Assembly: GCF_037975245.1 (NCBI RefSeq) | Contig: NC_092575.1 | Span: forward strand, 20,283,341-20,347,340 | Direction: 5' to 3' | Source: Apostichopus japonicus | Taxonomy: Eukaryota; Echinodermata; Holothuroidea; Aspidochirotida; Stichopodidae | DNA: 64,000 nt | In this document: piece after piece, positions 1-13,498 of the stretch | Layout: each line of letters opens with the position of its first letter | Numbering within the stretch: the first letter of the stretch is position 1 | Notes under the pieces: generated by a model | Told to the model about the DNA's origin: nothing | Databases searched by the model: none | What the model saw: the letters and a program-made list of their open reading frames with translations, nothing else | Made by a program: the position numbers and the translations under genes

Positions 1-1330
1 GCCACCGAGGTCACGTGAGTTTTAGGGGTCCCATTAAACCTCGCTGAAACCTCGATAATGCCAGCGCCCTCAAAAAAAAGTCTACGAGCGATATCGCCTT
101 TAAGGAAACCAAATTATTTATACAGGAAGTACGTGTTCACAAGCACCCATCATAAATTAACAGTAAGAAATGCACTGATTTCCCTTTCAGCTCCAGGGAA
201 ATAGGAAATGGATATTATTTATGAAATGCCACTCCGGTATAATAATTCAAGGTATTGATATTAGGAGAGTAAATAGTTTAAGTTTAATGTGTTTAAGAAT
301 GACAGGATCCAGACAACATTTCTCAAACATTTAGTATAATGATCAAACCAGGGTTCAGCCTGGCACGTTAGCTAAATTCAATGATCGCTGCCACTTAAGG
401 AAATGTTTATGATGCAGTCCTAATATATCTTGATACCAATTGAACGCTCCATGATATTGTTGTGGTTTTGTTGGTGTTCACTAAGAAAAACAATAATTAT
501 AATTAATAAAACGTTAATTGGCTTCCATAATTAGCGGTCTAGACAATAGGGAGATTGATATGGGTGAGCGATTCATCGAATCAATACAAACTATAAGTAT
601 TTATCTCTAACAAAACACTGATTATATTAATAATAATAATAATAGTATCGATAAATTATATCGATGGATATCGATGTTGATTTATCATCAAGCCGTCTTA
701 ATATCAGTGATGACGTAAACAACTTTTACCTAAGAATGAATCAAATCCTCTTTTCTCCGGTAGACATTCCCAGCTACTTCGCCCCATATGCCATTTGCCG
801 ACGATATGTGTACTGTAGCCGTGTTTCTTTAACTCTTGCGGAAGGAGATGGTGCTCGAACGGTAAACACACTGAATCCCGCGGATTAATGTTATGACTTA
901 ACTTGTGGTGACTCTGCAGGATTATGGAAGGAAAACCAATGTTATTACATCATGAAGGAAATTATGTCGAATAACCGTAAAACACGCCCTCTGTTTCAAG
1001 ATGAAAAGAGCGTCGATCACCAGGTCGGCTCCCTGGGGTATTTATGTCACTTCCGACCCCCCCCCCACACCCCCACACCCCCACACATACTGGCCTCCCT
1101 CTCGTCAGGGCCGGTTGTTGCCAATGTATCATTTGTCGCGAAATGCAGAACATTTCAATGTTGTTTATATTTAGGCGATTCATATCACCTTCTTGTCGCA
1201 ATAAATGTGGCGAGTTGACTTGTTCATGGTGACATTCATTTCAATGTTCATAGATTAGAAATCTATTCAAATTATTGACGTGCAACGATTTGAATTCCTG
1301 ATTGTAAGGAACGCCCTCTATATTTTAAGT
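1..1330. other. No gene recognised
   Basis: Unique-looking AT-rich DNA with only short open frames. It includes a short AAT run near 630-645 and a C-rich tract with CCCCCACA repeats at about 1058-1086. I see no splice-bordered exon and no transposon end that I could defend. Confidence 0.5.
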
Positions 1331-2119
1331 ACAGCCGCTCATCGAGGTAAATGAATCTGGAGAAACTATCACACAGTAAATACGCGCGTACGCGCGTACC
1401 ATGCATGGAGGGTCATGTGATGTGTTCCAGGGTGGTACTAATATATTACTCTCCCCATAACGCATGATGATTTCACCCAACTAGTACGTAAATGTTAATA
1501 TTCACAATTTCGAAGAAGCAATAAACCTTGCGCAAGATCGTGATACGTGGCGGAGGTTAATCACTGAGCATGTCGGATAGACGAGACTCAACTTACTACT
1601 ACTAGTACGTAAATGTGTATGCCTGCTAGAGCAGCAGACGACACCCGTTACCTAGCAATAACCGTGCCTGTAGCCTAACGTGATAGATATATTCCCGTCG
1701 AGCAGCACTTAGGCTCTGTTCCATGGAGAACTCCGTGGTTGCACTGAACTTAACATTTCCCCACAGCAACACGTCCAGTTCAACAATCCTTTTCGACAAA
1801 AAAAACGTTCTTGAAATACACTTCAGACATCGACATTTCCCGCTGCAAGCCCAATGTATCTGTACTTGTTCTGGGCCATCATGTCTAACGTTAGCATATT
1901 AACTATGAAGTACCAGTACCTTCTTACGCCGTTAGTTACCATGTCCGATCCGTCTTGGTGCAAATCTTTCACAAAGTCACTAACACTATTCTCGAACTGC
2001 TACAGAGAAATATCAGTTTGGTACCACCCCGGAACACATCACATGACCCTCCATGCATGGTACGCGCGCGCCCAACTGACATGAATCCTCCAGACTCATT
2101 TATCTCGATGCAGCCGCTA
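1331..2119. mobile_element. Foldback-like element with long inverted arms
   Basis: The stretch 1392-1438 and the reverse complement of 2021-2067 match at 46 of 47 positions by eye (core ACCATGCATGGAGGGTCATG). A second weaker block lies outside it: about 1332-1361 against about 2087-2117, sharing ATCGAG, AAATGA and TCTGGAG. The arms are separated by roughly 580 bases with no recognisable coding content. This is what a non-autonomous foldback or inverted-repeat transposon, or an old inverted duplication, looks like. I could not find a target duplication, so the outer limits are approximate. Confidence 0.5.
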
Positions 2120-3384
2120 TCTATGGGTGTCACATCACAATTAGAGTAGTGCACGCCCGCCTAAGAGGTTAACCATTGTCGGAAAATAGCCCTAAAGTGA
2201 CCTACTATATTGATTTCTTTTTGGGGGCGGGGCATTTTCTGAGTATTCACCATTCTTGATGCTTGGATGTTGAAGAGGATGAAATAAACTACTGATGGTC
2301 TAAAACATCTGGAGGTGCAGGTGATTTAAGGTATATTAGAAAATCTTGGGTGAAACAAGAAGGATCCGCAGAGACAGCTGGCAGATGGGATAGGGAGCAA
2401 TATTCTAACCTTTGAGATCTTCTAGCTCAAAACCTAAACAGTCATGGTGGCAAATGTTGAATGGTTTTATGATAGCCCAAGCCATTAGCTATCATAACGT
2501 GGGTAGGGCATGTCAGTTGAAAACTTCTATCTATGCTCTAGCGGCCTTGGAAAGTGACGAGTTTAGTGTGTAAGTCAATAGGAGCAATTAATAGTGGTGT
2601 GACACCTATATGACGTTTATACTTCGCCTTGCGCTAATAAGGAGTTAATAGCGCAACCGATGAGGCCAATGTAAGTTCATCTTCGATCGGTTTTAAAATA
2701 AACATAGTTTTGATCCGATGGCTTAAGAAATAAATTGACTTTCACTGATACGCTATAGACAGATAATGATCGTGCACTGGGAAACCCTCGGTATCCGTAG
2801 AACCGTTTCCATTTCCTGGGAGCACCAAGAATGTGTTAACATGAACATCATTTCGTCATCCTGTCTGAGACAACCACGCGCAACTATGTATGGCAGCATT
2901 TAGGTGCCGTTCAAAATAATAATTAACATCTCGCGTTCATATTTGTCATTGGCAAGGTTTCTGAATAGAGAATTGGATTTTACTTACTAATTTTAAATAT
3001 TCTGGAAATAAGTAAAGGCTTTCTCACTTTAATCATTGCGCTGGCACATTGTAACGAGTATAGCTTCATCTACTAATGTGCTTTTCCAATTTCTGAGAAA
3101 AGATTTTATTGGTAATTAGATACAACATTTAACAATTTTGCTCTAATATAAGTAAATTGATCTCCTCAAAGTTCAAGTCGATGGAATAATGTGTAGTGAT
3201 GATAAGGAAGTATTGCGTCTTAGAAGAGTTTTTCTTCTTTAACTTGCCAATGTGTAGTGATAAACTCGCTAATGATGGCATAAGTAAATGTATCTCGAGC
3301 AATTATCGACATTATTCGGAAAACATTGTGTAAGAAGTTATGCACAAAACAGAGAAAGTAAATTCAAACAAGAAAAATGATTAC
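2120..3384. other. Presumed intron or flank downstream of the sulfatase exon
   Basis: The sulfatase exon reads leftwards, so this stretch would be its intron or the start of the rest of the gene. I looked on the minus strand for the next conserved block of type I sulfatases (the GKWHLG region) and saw none. The stretch holds no repeat or long open frame I can name. Confidence 0.35.
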
Positions 3385-3591
3385 CACATATTTTCCGGTC
3401 AGTAAAACTGCGCGAGATGGTGCGCATATTTGCTGCGAGTAGTAATTCTCAAACTTAACTCCTCGTCTGGCTAACCGATCAATAACTGGCGTTTTAATAC
3501 CGTTGTTATGGTAACCAATATCTGCGTATCCCATGTCGTCTGCGAGGATAAATATGATGTGAGGTGGCTTTTTGATTGGTGGATGTAAGGT
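3385..3591 (-). CDS. Type I sulfatase, internal exon with the active-site motif (partial gene)
   Basis: The 69 codons read [11 protein letters not shown].. to ..LLTGKYV in one open frame. Residues 14-21 (FILADDMG) give the Asp-Asp pair that binds calcium in sulfatases. Residues 56-60 (CAPSR) are the C-x-P-S-R signature whose cysteine becomes the formylglycine nucleophile, followed by LLTGKY. The order and spacing match the N-terminal domain of arylsulfatase B-like enzymes, which hydrolyse sulfate esters of glycans in lysosomes or outside the cell. The exon is bordered by a good acceptor (TTTGTTTGCAG) and a GTG|GTAATC donor, both phase 0. In human ARSB an intron also falls one residue after the tyrosine. 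No signal peptide exon or downstream exon is visible, so the gene either extends beyond the left edge with long introns or this is a stranded fragment. There is no stop or frameshift in the exon. Confidence 0.88.
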
Positions 3592-4713
3592 CTGCAAACA
3601 AAGTTTAAAAAGAATATGTTGGAGAAAGGGGCACTCGTATTAACAAAAAAATTACTAAGAAAAGGATGAATTTATTTATCTAAAATTTGTTACAGTCATT
3701 GTCAGGCTGCGCACGACATTATTGACGAATAAACTGCCTGTCGAAGTTCTGACTTTAACCATTTTATCTATAAGAATGTAGATAATAGAAGACGTAAAAA
3801 GAGAAGACAAATAAAATATCAGTATTTTACTTTATAAATAATTGATAATTGTAAATGAAACAACTCCTAACAAAAAGAATTAGAGGAAACTTTGTTTATA
3901 TTTTATCAGAAATGAAAGCTGAACATTAAGAACATTTTGAGAGGGGGTGGACTACTGCATGGTACTAAGTAAACACTTTCAGACGATGAAATCCATATTT
4001 CCTTTATATCTATTATATTTTCTTCGTAAAATAAATCATGTTAACTTTAACAGTAGGGGCGCGGTTTCACTGACGATAGGAACACTAATATAAAAGATCT
4101 GTCCAGGTGTCCAAGAGTTGCAGAATTTCAGCAAATTTATACCCAGAGGATGAACCAATTTCAGAACCGTCTTTTTTCTATCGCAAACCTGACTTGAAAT
4201 TGTCATAAAGGCTATGGTACATGACATATAGGTCCCTTGATGGAATCCTTGGTCAATGGGTCACTATGGGTGCAAATGTGTATAACAGCTGACTAATGGA
4301 GAAACATCACTCCAGGTCACCGTGGAAATAAGGTACGGGGTTATAACTATCCGTATAAACAAGGCATTGGTTGCATAACTCATTCAATAATCAATAAATG
4401 TTTTAAATATAATATAATAATATAATAATGGATGTGTGTTCTGCAAAAGTGGGCTTTAGCAACGCTCCCAATCCCCTCCCCTCCTCTCCTCTCCCATCCC
4501 TTCCCTTTTCTCCTCTAACATTACGAGTTTGTCGTTTCCCGAGCTGCAGCTCGCCATAGCCACCACTACGTTTCTATCAGTTATAAACATGTCATTCATG
4601 TGCGTCTCCCCCGTGGTATTATGTATCAGCTATACGTCACCCTTCCCTCACCCCCACATATAGTATTGCATGGCCATTGGGCTCGTTCTGCACCCTGTAT
4701 AAATAGGCAATGA
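3592..4713. other. No gene recognised (5' side of the sulfatase exon)
   Basis: This would be the intron upstream of the sulfatase exon. It is AT-rich, with a short ATATAATA run near 4410-4430 and a pyrimidine-rich stretch (CCCTCCCCTCCTCTCC-type) at about 4471-4515. No signal-peptide exon is evident on the minus strand. Confidence 0.4.
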
Positions 4714-5030
4714 CAGGGGGTAGGAGCCGGGGGGCAATGGGTGCACGTGCCCCCCTACTTTTTTTTCCAAAATAGCAAATGTGACCTACTGGCAAATAAA
4801 ATATGCCCCTTTGATGAGGAACTGTCTTTTGGATATCTTAAGCCTTTGTTCATTTTAAATAGAGTCACGTGCACCATAATAGTATTAATAGCATACTAAC
4901 ACATCATATATATTTAAGTGATATGGCCGGTGTGTATCTGTTTATAGCATAACGAGTGGTGGTTGAGGAATGTGGATTGTGTGCCCCCCCCCCCCATTTT
5001 TTTGGAAGCTTCCTACCCCCGTTGGGCAAG
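4714..5030. mobile_element. Probable hAT-type non-autonomous element
   Basis: The left end is CAGGGGGTAGGAGCC. Near the right end, 5011-5022 reads TCCTACCCCCGT, the reverse complement of the same motif. G/C runs lie just inside each end, as in the other elements of this window. The word GGCAATG occurs directly before the left end (4706-4712) and at 5031-5037, which could be a 7-8 bp target duplication. The right boundary is uncertain by about 9 bases. Confidence 0.45.
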
Positions 5031-6866
5031 GGCAATGCATAATAAACCATGTACCATGAGAAAAACCAGCAGTGAACGTTAAAAGCAACACCCCACCCCA
5101 CCCCACCCCCATCCAGCCTTTAAACGTCACCGTCCGTTAGAATTATCCACACCGCTGTATAGACAAGCATTGTATCTATCCCTGTATAGACAAGCATTGT
5201 AAAGTTCCACCCCACAGTAAACATAGGACAGTGCACGGGATGACAGGTACGGTACCTTTCTGTACCATATGATTCTATCTCAGCAGGAAAACATGTTGTT
5301 ACAAGGTTACAATAGATTCCAGTTGTTTGATCTGTTTGCATATATAAGAGCTACCGTACTGTGTGCATGCCTGGACTGACTGTTACACCTTTGTAAAGTC
5401 TAATGTTACACCGCGATGGATGTTACTCGGTCGTGTTGGAACGTTATCTGTCTTTCATCTCATGATTTTAATCAAATACATTAAAAAAGACAAAAGCAGG
5501 CACAGCTCATATTTAGACTATAGGGTTCCATATTGTATTCATTATTAATTCCCGTCACGTGTCTGGTGTAGAACGTCGACACATGGTATCAACTGGCACG
5601 GTAAACATGTACCGACCTATATTTGAATCGATTAAAATCCGAATGTAGGATTACACAAATCATCTAATTTTAATTCGGTACTTGATATACCTATAGAGTT
5701 AAGCAAAGTAAATAACAAAAAGGGACTAGTACGGTTATGCTCGATAGATATAGCGACGCCCCCTTCGACCATATCCTTTACTTGGTCTTCTTTCACTATA
5801 AATGGACATTACGTAGGAGTCTAAAGCCAAGCAGCTTATAGGGCATCCAAAAATAAATAGATGGAATGCCAGGGTACGACTATCCCGACGATTGTGGAGG
5901 TTGGACGGTTTTCATTGCTTTAATAGATTCTATTAATTGCTCTTTATAAAAACAAATAATTAGTTAATTAGCGAGATATTCTGAACCCTTGTATGACCTG
6001 TGTTGATCTAGGTCAGTATATTCCCGGATAAGCGCAGTTCAGCAATGTTTGTTTACTTGTTTTTACAGATCAATATGACCAATTATGACCTAAATAAACA
6101 CGAGGAAACAATAAATACAGCTTTATAATTTCCTGACCGTTTTCTATATTGTAAATTTAAGTTTCATTACGTGTTTGCTGATGTATTTCGAGAAAATAAA
6201 ACTTCCGAAGTATAGATTCAATGTTTCTTATTTCTTAATGCACTCTGGCCAGGTGAGTTTAAAGGAGAAAAGCTGTCGCAATCGAAAGAAAGAAATTTAT
6301 TTTCTATTGCCGTTATGGCGCGAACGATTTACCGTAAAATCACTGCGACCGCCGATGACAGCATGTTCATAACGTGTACACAAAATAGTCTACACATGCG
6401 GCCCGATAAAGATTTTAACGCAGTCCTATACTCGTATAATCCACTTTTTACAACTTCACGGAGGAAACGTCGAAAATAACTGTTTATTCATTGCAATGAC
6501 ACAACTTCGCAAGCTACACCGGTAAGACCGAGAGAAAGATACAAGAACAGGGACCTAAGACAGGCTAGCCACGAAAGTAAATTAGGCGAAGGACTAACGG
6601 TCGTAAACAAAAAAGAGAGATTTGATCGGCGCATGATCTGTTGGGCGGGCTTGCAATTTTGATTAAAGTTTGTAGAATCTACGAGACTCGTTAATAAATC
6701 TGGCGAATTTTATTCTGCTCAACATTTTTAAAGACAGATAACTCAATAACAATAATGAATATTGATATGAAAATTGCGTAGAACGGTGTCATTTTCACTG
6801 AACTTTACGTGCAGTAAGCTGGAAAGGTAGAAGTTCACGTTTGGAAAACACGGACTGAGAATATAT

Positions 6867-6904
<38 letters not shown>

Positions 6905-8527
6905 CATATATTATATTATATTGATATATTTTATTATCATGAAAGAAAATATTCAAGAACTGATTGAGTTGTAATGCATAAAATAACACCGAATGAAGCC
7001 ACCTTCAACTCTCTCCGGGAGGTAACAATATGACAAGGCTACTTATATGTAATACATTATAACATGTTTCATCAACTCGCCATTTTTTCCCCTCACGGCG
7101 GAGATTATAAAGACAGGTGTATTTATCAGTCTAAACGGAATTGTAAGTATACCCACGTAAATGATTATGCTGTGTCAATGTCATGGATTCCACAGGACGC
7201 GACGTGAATGAACGGTTGACTTCATATCGGGATGAAGTTTTCTTAGAGTGACCTTAACATTTGCGATTTGAGGACTTATTAAAGGGATTTGCTTCATGAA
7301 AACTTGTATCCATTACTGAATGCCGGTGTCGGGTCCTGGCTTGAGTGTATATTTCTATGACAAATGATAATGATACTGAGATGTCACAATTACAACCACA
7401 ACTATATGACCTCTGTGTTGCGATGTCGAGCGTTATGAACGGTGACCAGAAGTGACGTCATTACAACTTCGGTCACATTCAACGGGAGAAGACTATGTAT
7501 GAATTGTTCGATGGTTATTATGCGCTTATATAACGTTATGTAGACTACGGCCGCAATTTCAGTCGGCTATACAAGTAGTTGGTGAGTGGGGGTGTGTGGG
7601 GGGGGGGGGGTTCGTTGTTGCTGGAATTCCAAAATTTCTCAGATATTGTTCCAAATCATTTATTCTATATACGACAACATGTAGCATGTAGGGAGCCAAT
7701 TTTATTTGTATGGTTTTCCAAATTTATCACATTTACAAGAAGTATTATTAAGAATGTGACCGGAATTGACGTGTTGTCATCTTTTCAGCTCTAAATGTTG
7801 GTTGGGGTTCTGGATACATACACCGGTATGAATGATTACAGCAGATGACGTCATGATCACAATGTCACAATCAGATACAATGTGATGACGTCAAAAATCA
7901 TTCTTCGGCAGTGATTTCACTTGGACCAGCACGAGATGTCTGCTTTAAAATGACAACAACTGTAATAACCAAGTATATGATCATATCAATAAACAGAGAT
8001 AAATCAGTACAACAGCTTCGAGTGAATGTGATTGCAACACGCCGCGTGCAATTACTGTAATTCAATCATTATAATTTCCATGAACCATACCACCCTGAGA
8101 TCACATATAGAACAGCGGATGTACGTAATTCACCAAACAAGATCTTGTTTATTAGGGTTTTATTACTAAGTTTATTCCAGATTTCGTTATCCAAAACATG
8201 CGATATAGGGTACAAAACAAACTTGTTATCAAAGAACGGACCTTGAAAACTTCGGGAAACTTCGGAGGTGTGAACGAATTGTATAGATCAACGACATAAG
8301 CAAACTGGACGCCCTGTTTCAAATCATATTAAACTTCTGTAACATTCCTTCCTTGACCCATACCCACCCATTCCCACCCATTCCCCAGCACCCAACGCCC
8401 TTCCCCGCTATACTCAACGACACCAACATATAATGTGATATGCTGTCAAATGAAAAATATAAGTACGAAGATATTGATCGTTGTAATTCCTAACACATAT
8501 TATGATTCCATTGATATAGCAAAGAAA
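5031..8527. other. No gene recognised; minor repeats and CRE-like sites
   Basis: At about 5153-5201 a 20-base word (CTGTATAGACAAGCATTGTA) is directly repeated 29 bases apart. A (TA)n tract covers about 6870-6910 and a G run 7597-7610. Three perfect TGACGTCA words fall at 7453, 7846 and 7886. No open frame here has coding features that convince me. Confidence 0.4.
7846..7893. promoter_or_regulatory. Paired CRE-like palindromes
   Basis: Two perfect TGACGTCA octamers (7846-7853 and 7886-7893) lie 40 bases apart, and a third is at 7453-7460. TGACGTCA is the binding word of CREB/ATF bZIP factors. There is no identified promoter nearby, so a regulatory role is inference from the motif alone. Confidence 0.25.
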
Positions 8528-8807
8528 CAGGCGCCCCCCCCCCCCCTCCTTGAGCATATTTTTTTTTTTTTTTTTTTTATTATATCGCTAGTAATTTCAA
8601 AAGGAAAATGCTAAGATGCAACTTACAAGGCCTGGGAAGTGCCTTTTCCAGCGATCTGGGAGGCATTTTCAGCCCAAATTTTCTTGTACGCTTTGCGCCA
8701 ACCAATTGTGGCGCTACGCTTAGATAGTTTGCAAGGCCGTATCTACGGCTCTGGTAGTTTGCATACAGTTTCGCCCCTCCCTTGGCAAATTCCTCGCTAC
8801 GCGCCTG
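8528..8807 (-). mobile_element. hAT-type MITE with perfect 8-bp target duplication
   Basis: The 280-bp element has ends CAGGCGC and GCGCCTG and is flanked on both sides by CAAAGAAA (8520-8527 and 8808-8815). A C run and a T run of about 20 sit near the left end. On the minus strand its core (CTATCTAAGC, then GGTTGGCGC and GCGTACAAGAAAAT) matches the cores of the elements at 39486-40562 and 39803-40191, so these form one family. It encodes no transposase; an 8-bp duplication and CAG ends are typical of hAT elements moved in trans. Confidence 0.85.
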
Positions 8808-9729
8808 CAAAGAAATAGATGTATAACTTCTGATTCACGAAACTTGTATGGGTGGCCAGTTTACCTTCAATTTATACATTTAAGAATTCTCAGTTCAATA
8901 CCAGAAATGTATAATAAATCCATGCTATAGTTGTCAAAGAGAGAGAGAGAGAATAAACACAAATGTAAGCAAACTGCTTCTTTACTGTAAAAGACTGTGT
9001 ATGAAAATTTGTAAAAAGTTAGATGGCTTCACGTTTCGATCCTAGCAGGATGTTATAGAAAGTCTGCAGTACTCTTATATCTCGTACCGTATATAATCTA
9101 GCATATAGTTGTCTGTATAATCGTAAGCCGCGTTTAGTGTCTTGTGGGTTCACTCATGGAGGATCCAATATTGTAAAAAGGCTAGGGTATGTCCCTGATG
9201 GGGTCATTGAAGCCAATATAGGGGTGTCAGCAGAAGGGGGGGGGGTCTCTCCCAGAAGCAAACTTAGACTCGCTATGGTGCATTCTGGGGCATATTAATG
9301 TTATAAATTAGTCATATAATTAGGTCTGCACGCAAGGGTTTTACTGATAAATACTTATATTATTATGTGGGGTTTTGTTTTTGGGGTGGGGGTGGGGAGA
9401 GGTGTTGAAAAGTGGTGTGTACACACCAACACACCCACCCAGGAACGCCCCCTGTACTCGTTATCATAACAAGAGGAATTCTATATATCATCTATAATAT
9501 CTATTCTATATATTTGGGTATTCATGCTGTTGTACGCGTAAAATGTCTCTCCAGTACTTAATTACTTCCTAGAGATTATCCGAGGTTAATATAGTACCAC
9601 CTTTCAAAATACAACTATTACCAGGGATGCATTACATCCATGAAGCAAGCTCATTTGAAGGTCGGGTTATAGACAGCTACTGCAGACGCAAATTGTAAAG
9701 AGCGAAGTACGTTTGTTAAACTAAACTAA
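8808..9729. other. No gene recognised
   Basis: Unique AT-rich sequence with a short (GA)n run at about 8939-8950, a G run at about 9236-9247 and a G-rich patch at 9383-9402. An inverted GTGTGTACACAC word lies near 9414. Nothing else is supported. Confidence 0.4.
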
Positions 9730-10904
<1,175 letters not shown>

Positions 10905-11480
10905 TGTATCATTGCAGTGCTACCAAAGTCTTTAGTGTGTGTATAGTATCATTGCAGTAGTGTTGCAGTACAGCTGTAGTATAGTGCAACTGTCGTTACA
11001 GCAATATCATCACTACATTAATATAGTACAGTATAATGTTATTGTAGTAAATTACTGTAGTGAGATAATTAAAATATAATACTGTATTGTAAAGGTCTCT
11101 ATATTACTGTCATCATTGCTGTTGTAAGATTATATACTGTATTACAATAACTATTAGTCAGTTTAATGCTGTTGGTATGTTTCTGTAATGTTACTTTATT
11201 TATCATTTACTACCACTGTGTATATGAATATCATTGTTATTGTAGTTATATTACTGTAGTAGAAGGCCTATTACTGTTGCAATGTTATACTGTAATATTA
11301 CGTTAGTAGCATATAAATTCACTCTGTGATATGGTCGTATACCTGTTATTATAAAAACATCATATTGTACTAATATCAGAGTATAATTTTAATAAAATTA
11401 ATGTAGTAGTTATCACTATGGTAACATTATTATATTAGTTTTACCGGAATATTAATTTACATATGCGTGTGTCATATATG
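10905..11480. repeat. Degenerate low-complexity tract rich in TTACTGTAGTA-like words
   Basis: For about 570 bases the sequence keeps returning to variants of ATTGCAGTA, TTACTGTAGTA and TATTACTGT on one strand, with no fixed period. This is cryptic simple sequence, probably an old decayed tandem repeat. Confidence 0.5.
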
Positions 11481-11904
11481 ATACTGTATCAAGCAAATCA
11501 AAATGTTCGTCCTGTGACGTCACGGCTACACTCATTCTATTTAATCACACATATAGTGAGTAGGTAAAGAAATGTCACAATCCCGATCCCTTACCACCCC
11601 ACCCCCCTCCCATTCCCCCCACACACACAATATCGCACCTCAATCTGAAATGGGTAGAGTGTGCGGATCGTGCTGCGTAACCATCTGTTTTTTGTGTGTT
11701 TTTTTTTCAACCAAAAATGAGGGCCTTTTAAGTATCAGCATATCAATCTCATACCATCATAATGTGCTACACTGCAGATATTTTTCCACTCATTATCCAA
11801 TATAAGTTTAGCATATGACCAAGACTGTAGTGCTTTGGGATTCCAACAAGATGGTAAATCTTTTTTTTCAGAGAGGGAGAGGGAGAGAAGGACCTTCGGG
11901 GATC

Positions 11905-12418
11905 CAGCGACGTAGCCAGGAATTTACAAGTGGGGAAGGGGGAGCACACTTTGTGATTGATATGGGGGAGGGGTCTAAGGGAGGGGTGTCGATGGCTACC
12001 TTATAGCTTCATACCATGCTGTTCGCGCAACAACGTATGGCGAATCATATATGATTCCTCATCCTTTCTATAGAAAGGATGAGAACGCATGCGCGTTGTC
12101 GTCGTCGTTGTGCATACAGTTTGTGACACTCCATCGAGTGCGGTTAGGTAGGCTATATTTTATTACGCAGTTGCCAACTGTAGGCTTTTAATAGGCTATA
12201 GGCTAAATTTAGCTAATTGCATCTGCCAAATTAGTTGCTGAATCATTAGGCCTGAGTGTTAATACGATTATAATCGAGTTAACGAGCTGACGGGAGTATT
12301 CAAGATCAAAAGAGCACTGACAAAGTACCATGCAAAAAAAAAACAGTTTTTAACATTTTCTCGACACTGTGAGGGGGAGCAGTTGCTCCCACTGCTCCCC
12401 CCTATGGCTACGTCCCTG
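11905..12418. mobile_element. Probable hAT-type element with CAG-ACGTAGCCA ends
   Basis: The left end CAGCGACGTAGCCAGG and the reverse complement of the right end (CAGGGACGTAGCCATAGG) match over most of 16 positions. The flanks CGGGGATC and GGGGTATC agree at 6 of 8 positions, a possible worn target duplication. The interior includes two adjacent perfect palindromes (see 12043-12083) and no coding frame. Confidence 0.5.
12043..12083. repeat. Two adjacent perfect palindromes
   Basis: AATCATATATGATT (12043-12056) is followed one base later by a perfect 26-base palindrome at 12058-12083 whose left half is CTCATCCTTTCTA. There is no loop, so it would extrude as a cruciform or fold as a stem in RNA. 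It lies inside the putative element 11905-12418. Confidence 0.8.
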
Positions 12419-13425
12419 GGGGGTATCTGATACAAGAAATGCACTGGTCTCATGTACACACGCTTGAAATGAAAGCGTTAAGGTCTTCCCCTAAATTACT
12501 GTCCTGTCTTGTATTGTCTTTCCTTGCTTGCTTTTGGTGGAGAGTGATTTGGCCTTTTCGAAATATAACGAGTGAACCGAATATTTTATTACATATATAC
12601 ATTATTATTTACGTGTCCTAATCTGGCTCAGTTTTTCTCACCCACTTTTCCAGAACCGTGAAAGATGAAGGGGTATATTTTTTATGCAACAGTGCTATCC
12701 AGATATTCAAAGGCCAAGGGGGGGTCCTGAACCGGGTAAAGCTGTCAGTGTTGTGTAAGGAACCTCTATAGAACAATAAATTGGTAAATCAAATCGAGAA
12801 GAAGAAATAAAGAGGGAATCCGTCAAAACAAATAATAATCTATGGCACTTGAATCTGGTTTTGACATTTATGTGAACTGTGTCTGGTACAATGAGCCCAT
12901 TATCTCAATATTTATTGGTAAAACGGATTAATGTTTAAAGCATTCTTAAATGCAATATGACTGCACAGTAGTATACTAAAATAGCAACTTCATATATTTT
13001 GTGTGTGGGTGCATGCGTTTTTCTATGTGTTAGTGTGTGTGTGTGTGTACTTTTAAACCTCAGTATAGGCGCAAGGACACGCCATCGTTTTTACTTTTTC
13101 TTAAATTTTTCTTTTGGTTCCTATTATCTTGTCTTTTCTTTATTCTTGCTTTGGTTTGTTTGTCTAGATGATGTCTTTTTTGCTGTAATTTGACAACCAA
13201 ATGGGTTGCTAGGTTACAAAGTGCAAACCATATATATTGAAATAATATATGGTGTAGTCCGGGGTGTCATACGCATATTCGGAAGCAGGTATAACAATGA
13301 CAAGAATGTGGAAAGGGCGTATACATATATATATATATATATATAGCGTATATAAATAGCGTATGTATATCCTATATATATAGCGCGTATAAGAGAAGGT
13401 GATGTATATCAGAAAGTTCATGTAG

Positions 13426-13427
<2 letters not shown>
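12419..13427. other. No gene recognised
   Basis: AT-rich with a GT-rich patch at about 12999-13050 and a (TA)n stretch at 13322-13345. A 20-base word (CAGAAAGTTCATGTAGCCTA, about 13410-13429) recurs exactly at about 17619-17638, so it belongs to a dispersed repeat. Confidence 0.4.

Positions 13428-13496
<69 letters not shown>
13428..13496. repeat. (TA)n microsatellite
   Basis: About 69 bases of uninterrupted TA. Confidence 0.95.
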
Positions 13497-13498
<2 letters not shown>

